Positions 16,579 to 18,031 of a DNA stretch of 18,031 nt are shown one piece after another (positions within the stretch are counted from its first letter, which is position 1; each line of letters starts with the position of its first letter). Source of the DNA: an uncultured Clostridium sp. (GTDB lineage Bacteria; Bacillota; Clostridia; Clostridiales; Clostridiaceae). The notes under the pieces were generated by a model. The model saw only the letters and a program-made list of their open reading frames with translations. It did no database searches and was not told the DNA's origin. The translations under genes and the position numbers were made by a program. The DNA lies in assembly GCA_934746015.1 (NCBI GenBank), contig CAKVEW010000049.1, forward strand, positions 1 through 18,031, given 5' to 3'.

Positions 16579-16595
16579 TCTTTGTATATCAAAGA
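16579..16595. promoter_or_regulatory. Candidate operator before the BMP lipoprotein gene
   Basis: TCTTTG (16579-16584) and CAAAGA (16590-16595) are perfect 6-bp arms around TATAT, 33 bases before the start codon. The inner sequence TTTGTATATCAA resembles TTTGTTATCAA upstream of the anchored BMP gene. It may be a LacI-family or response-regulator site. Confidence 0.3.
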
Positions 16596-16627
16596 TTGCT
16601 ATATATTATTTTATGGAGGGATTATAT

Positions 16628-17725
16628 ATGAAAAAGAAGTTAATAGCACTAACACTTTCAGCTCTTATGGTTACAGGCTTAATCGGCTGTGGAAGTAAGG
16701 AAGAAGGAAAAACAGAGGCGAATAAAGACTTTAAAGTAGGTATGGTTACTGATGCAGGAACTATAGATGATAAGTCATTCAACCAAGGGACTTGGGAAGG
16801 TATTTTAAAGGCTAAGGAAGAATTGGGAATTGACAGTAACTACATTAAGCCAGCTGGAACTACAGAAGCTGACTATATGAAGGAAATAGGAAATCTTTAT
16901 GATACAGGATATAAATTTATAGTTACTCCTGGATTTAAATTTGAAACTGCAATATTTAATGCACAAGAAAAATATCCAGATGCTAAATTTGTAATTATTG
17001 ATGGTTCACCAAACAATGGTAAAGAAGGGGATGCAAGAGAAGCAAAAGTTGGAGAAAATTCAGTTGCTGTTTTCTTTGCAGAACATGAAGCAGGATTTGT
17101 AGCTGGTGTTGCTGCAGCTCTTGAATTAAAAGAAGGAGAACTAGGCTTTATAGGTGGTATGGAAATACCAGCAGTTCAAAAGTTTAACTGGGGATTCCAA
17201 CAAGGTGTTAAATATGCTAATGATAACTTAGGTACTAAGATGAGTCTTAAGGCAGAGAATGTAGTGTATCAAGGATCATTTGATAACGTTGCAGCAGGAC
17301 AACAATTAGCAGCTACTATGTATGATAATGGCGTTAAAGCTATATTCACAGCTGCTGGTGGAGTTGGGGTTGGAGCTATTAATGAAGCTAAAGCTAGAGC
17401 AACTGCTAAAAAAGAAGCTTGGATAATTGGTGTTGACGTTGATCAATATTCAGAAGGTGTTTATGATGGAGATAAATCTATAATATTAACTTCTGCAATG
17501 AAGAAGATTGATACAGCAACATTTAATATAATTAAAGATGAATTAGATGGAAAATTCCCAGGTGGACAAACTTTAACTTTTGATGCAAAAACAGGTGGAG
17601 TAGGTATCCCAGAAGAAAATCCAAATCTTTCTAAAGAAACACAAGATAAGGTAGCAGAAGTGTTTAATCAAATAAAAGATGGAAAGATAACAGTATCTGA
17701 TAAACAAGGAGACTTAATTAAGTAA
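16628..17725 (+). CDS. BMP-family nucleoside-binding lipoprotein of an ABC transporter
   Basis: This 365-residue extracellular binding protein of the BMP/PnrA family is the receptor for a nucleoside ABC importer. It has a lipoprotein signal peptide with the lipobox LIGC and acylated Cys21, followed by a Gly/Ser/Lys/Glu-rich linker. The ligand motif DDKSFNQ lies at residues 47-53. EHEAGFVAGV and GFQQGVKYAND follow in the middle, and GVDVDQY near residue 275. The SD GGAGGG at 16615-16620 fits ATG 16628; the ATG at 16613 overlaps that SD and is rejected. It is followed by a hairpin and then an ABC ATPase gene, the usual order for NupNOPQ-type systems. It shares its family with the anchored protein at 12924 but differs at the membrane attachment and in the second ligand motif. 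Nucleoside specificity is inferred from the family. Confidence 0.94.
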   Translation: MKKKLIALTLSALMVTGLIGCGSKEEGKTEANKDFKVGMVTDAGTIDDKSFNQGTWEGILKAKEELGIDSNYIKPAGTTEADYMKEIGNLYDTGYKFIVTPGFKFETAIFNAQEKYPDAKFVIIDGSPNNGKEGDAREAKVGENSVAVFFAEHEAGFVAGVAAALELKEGELGFIGGMEIPAVQKFNWGFQQGVKYANDNLGTKMSLKAENVVYQGSFDNVAAGQQLAATMYDNGVKAIFTAAGGVGVGAINEAKARATAKKEAWIIGVDVDQYSEGVYDGDKSIILTSAMKKIDTATFNIIKDELDGKFPGGQTLTFDAKTGGVGIPEENPNLSKETQDKVAEVFNQIKDGKITVSDKQGDLIK

Positions 17726-17733
17726 TTAATTTA

Positions 17734-17795
17734 GGTTCTGTTGCAGTATTTTAATTTTAATATATTTTTAATTTTAAACTGTCTGCGACAGATCC
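17734..17795. repeat. 62-base hairpin with IS6-like ends between lipoprotein and ATPase genes
   Basis: GGTTCTGTTGCAG (17734-17746) pairs with CTGCGACAGATCC (17783-17795) at 12 of 13 positions, one being G-U. The loop is A/T rich and contains the direct repeat TTTTAATTTTAA at 17749-17760 and 17766-17777. No U-tract follows. It may stabilise or partly terminate the mRNA after the abundant binding-protein cistron. The outer sequence also resembles the terminal repeats of IS6-family elements. Confidence 0.55.
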
Positions 17796-17828
17796 TTATA
17801 TCTATAAAAATAGAAAGCGGTGAATTAT

Positions 17829-18031
17829 ATGGAATATGTAGTAGAGATGCTTAATATCCGAAAGGAGTTTCCTGGGATTGTAGCTAATGATAATATTACA
17901 TTGCAGCTTAGAAAAGGAGAAATCCATGCTCTTTTAGGAGAAAATGGGGCAGGTAAATCTACATTAATGGGAATGCTATTTGGAATGTATAGTCCAGAAG
18001 CAGGTGTAATAAAGGTAAATGGAAAAGAAGT
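17829..18031 (+). CDS. ABC transporter ATP-binding protein, sugar/nucleoside type (partial)
   Basis: Only the first 67 codons are in the window; the gene continues past the right edge. The protein starts MEYVVEMLNIRKEFPGIVAND and contains the Walker A motif GENGAGKST at residues 37-45, followed by LMGMLFGMY. Those features place it with the double-cassette ATPases of sugar- and nucleoside-type importers (RbsA, NupO). A modest SD, GGTGA at 17819-17823, precedes the ATG. It follows the BMP lipoprotein gene, so it is very likely the energising subunit for that receptor. Two permease genes would be expected next, outside the window. Confidence 0.9.
   Translation, partial: MEYVVEMLNIRKEFPGIVANDNITLQLRKGEIHALLGENGAGKSTLMGMLFGMYSPEAGVIKVNGKE

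Noticed and set aside
16582..16609. Promoter TTGTAT-16-TATTAT before the BMP lipoprotein gene
   Set aside because: The -35 match is weak and the start would fall on the SD itself, leaving almost no leader; the sequence is better read as an operator-like dyad.
16613..16627. ATG 16613 as start of the BMP lipoprotein
   Set aside because: It overlaps the SD GGAGGG; the signal peptide begins naturally with MKKK at 16628.
17734..17795. Rho-independent terminator after the BMP lipoprotein gene
   Set aside because: The stem is good, but the sequence after it (TTATATCTATAAAAATAG) lacks a U-tract, and the ABC ATPase gene follows closely in the same direction.

Overview
The window reads as chromosomal DNA of a spore-forming, low-G+C Firmicute, most likely Clostridium sensu stricto. 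The coding sequence is very A/T rich, Shine-Dalgarno (SD) sites are strong GGAGG types, a few TTG starts occur, and sporulation genes (spoIIR, a SPOCS/LysM protein) are present. The gene set cphB-cphA, ispE, spoIIR, a ywiB-like gene and pyrG fits that group. The species cannot be fixed by eye. All 14 protein genes lie on the + strand. I see no complete insertion sequence, phage gene, CRISPR array, tRNA or rRNA.

Layout. Positions 1-337 hold no protein gene but contain a leftward promoter, a 5' hairpin and a leftward intrinsic terminator, which together predict a short RNA or an attenuated leader. Positions 338-1921 encode a SPOCS/LysM protein closed by a strong terminator. Positions 2058-5499 hold the overlapping pair cphB (cyanophycinase) and cphA (cyanophycin synthetase), again followed by a terminator. 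Positions 5739-7257 hold ispE (isoprenoid precursor kinase) and spoIIR (forespore-to-mother-cell signal), with a sigma-F-type promoter between them. Positions 7404-8319 hold a ywiB-like gene with an unusual initiation region and a small unrecognised helical protein. Positions 8486-10087 encode CTP synthase (pyrG) with its own terminator.

Positions 10261-18031 look like one nucleoside sensing, uptake and salvage module. It contains a YesM/LytS-type histidine kinase, a YesN-type AraC response regulator overlapping it by 4 bases, a membrane-anchored and cysteine-free BMP-family nucleoside-binding protein, a pyrimidine-nucleoside phosphorylase, a LacI-family repressor, a second BMP protein that is a true lipoprotein, and the start of a sugar/nucleoside-type ABC ATPase that runs off the right edge. 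The first BMP protein has a signal anchor but no lipobox. It sits beside the two-component genes and not beside the transporter, so I infer an extracellular co-sensor forming a three-component system. This matches the design described for the xylose system XylFII-LytS/YesN of Clostridium beijerinckii, but here for nucleosides.

The other main points of interest are RNA-level. An SD-sequestering hairpin upstream of spoIIR has a sigma-F promoter in its loop. A hairpin lies between the SD and the start codon of the ywiB-like gene. A 14-codon leader ORF ends inside a hairpin just before pyrG. All of these are read by eye and none was tested by folding or search software.
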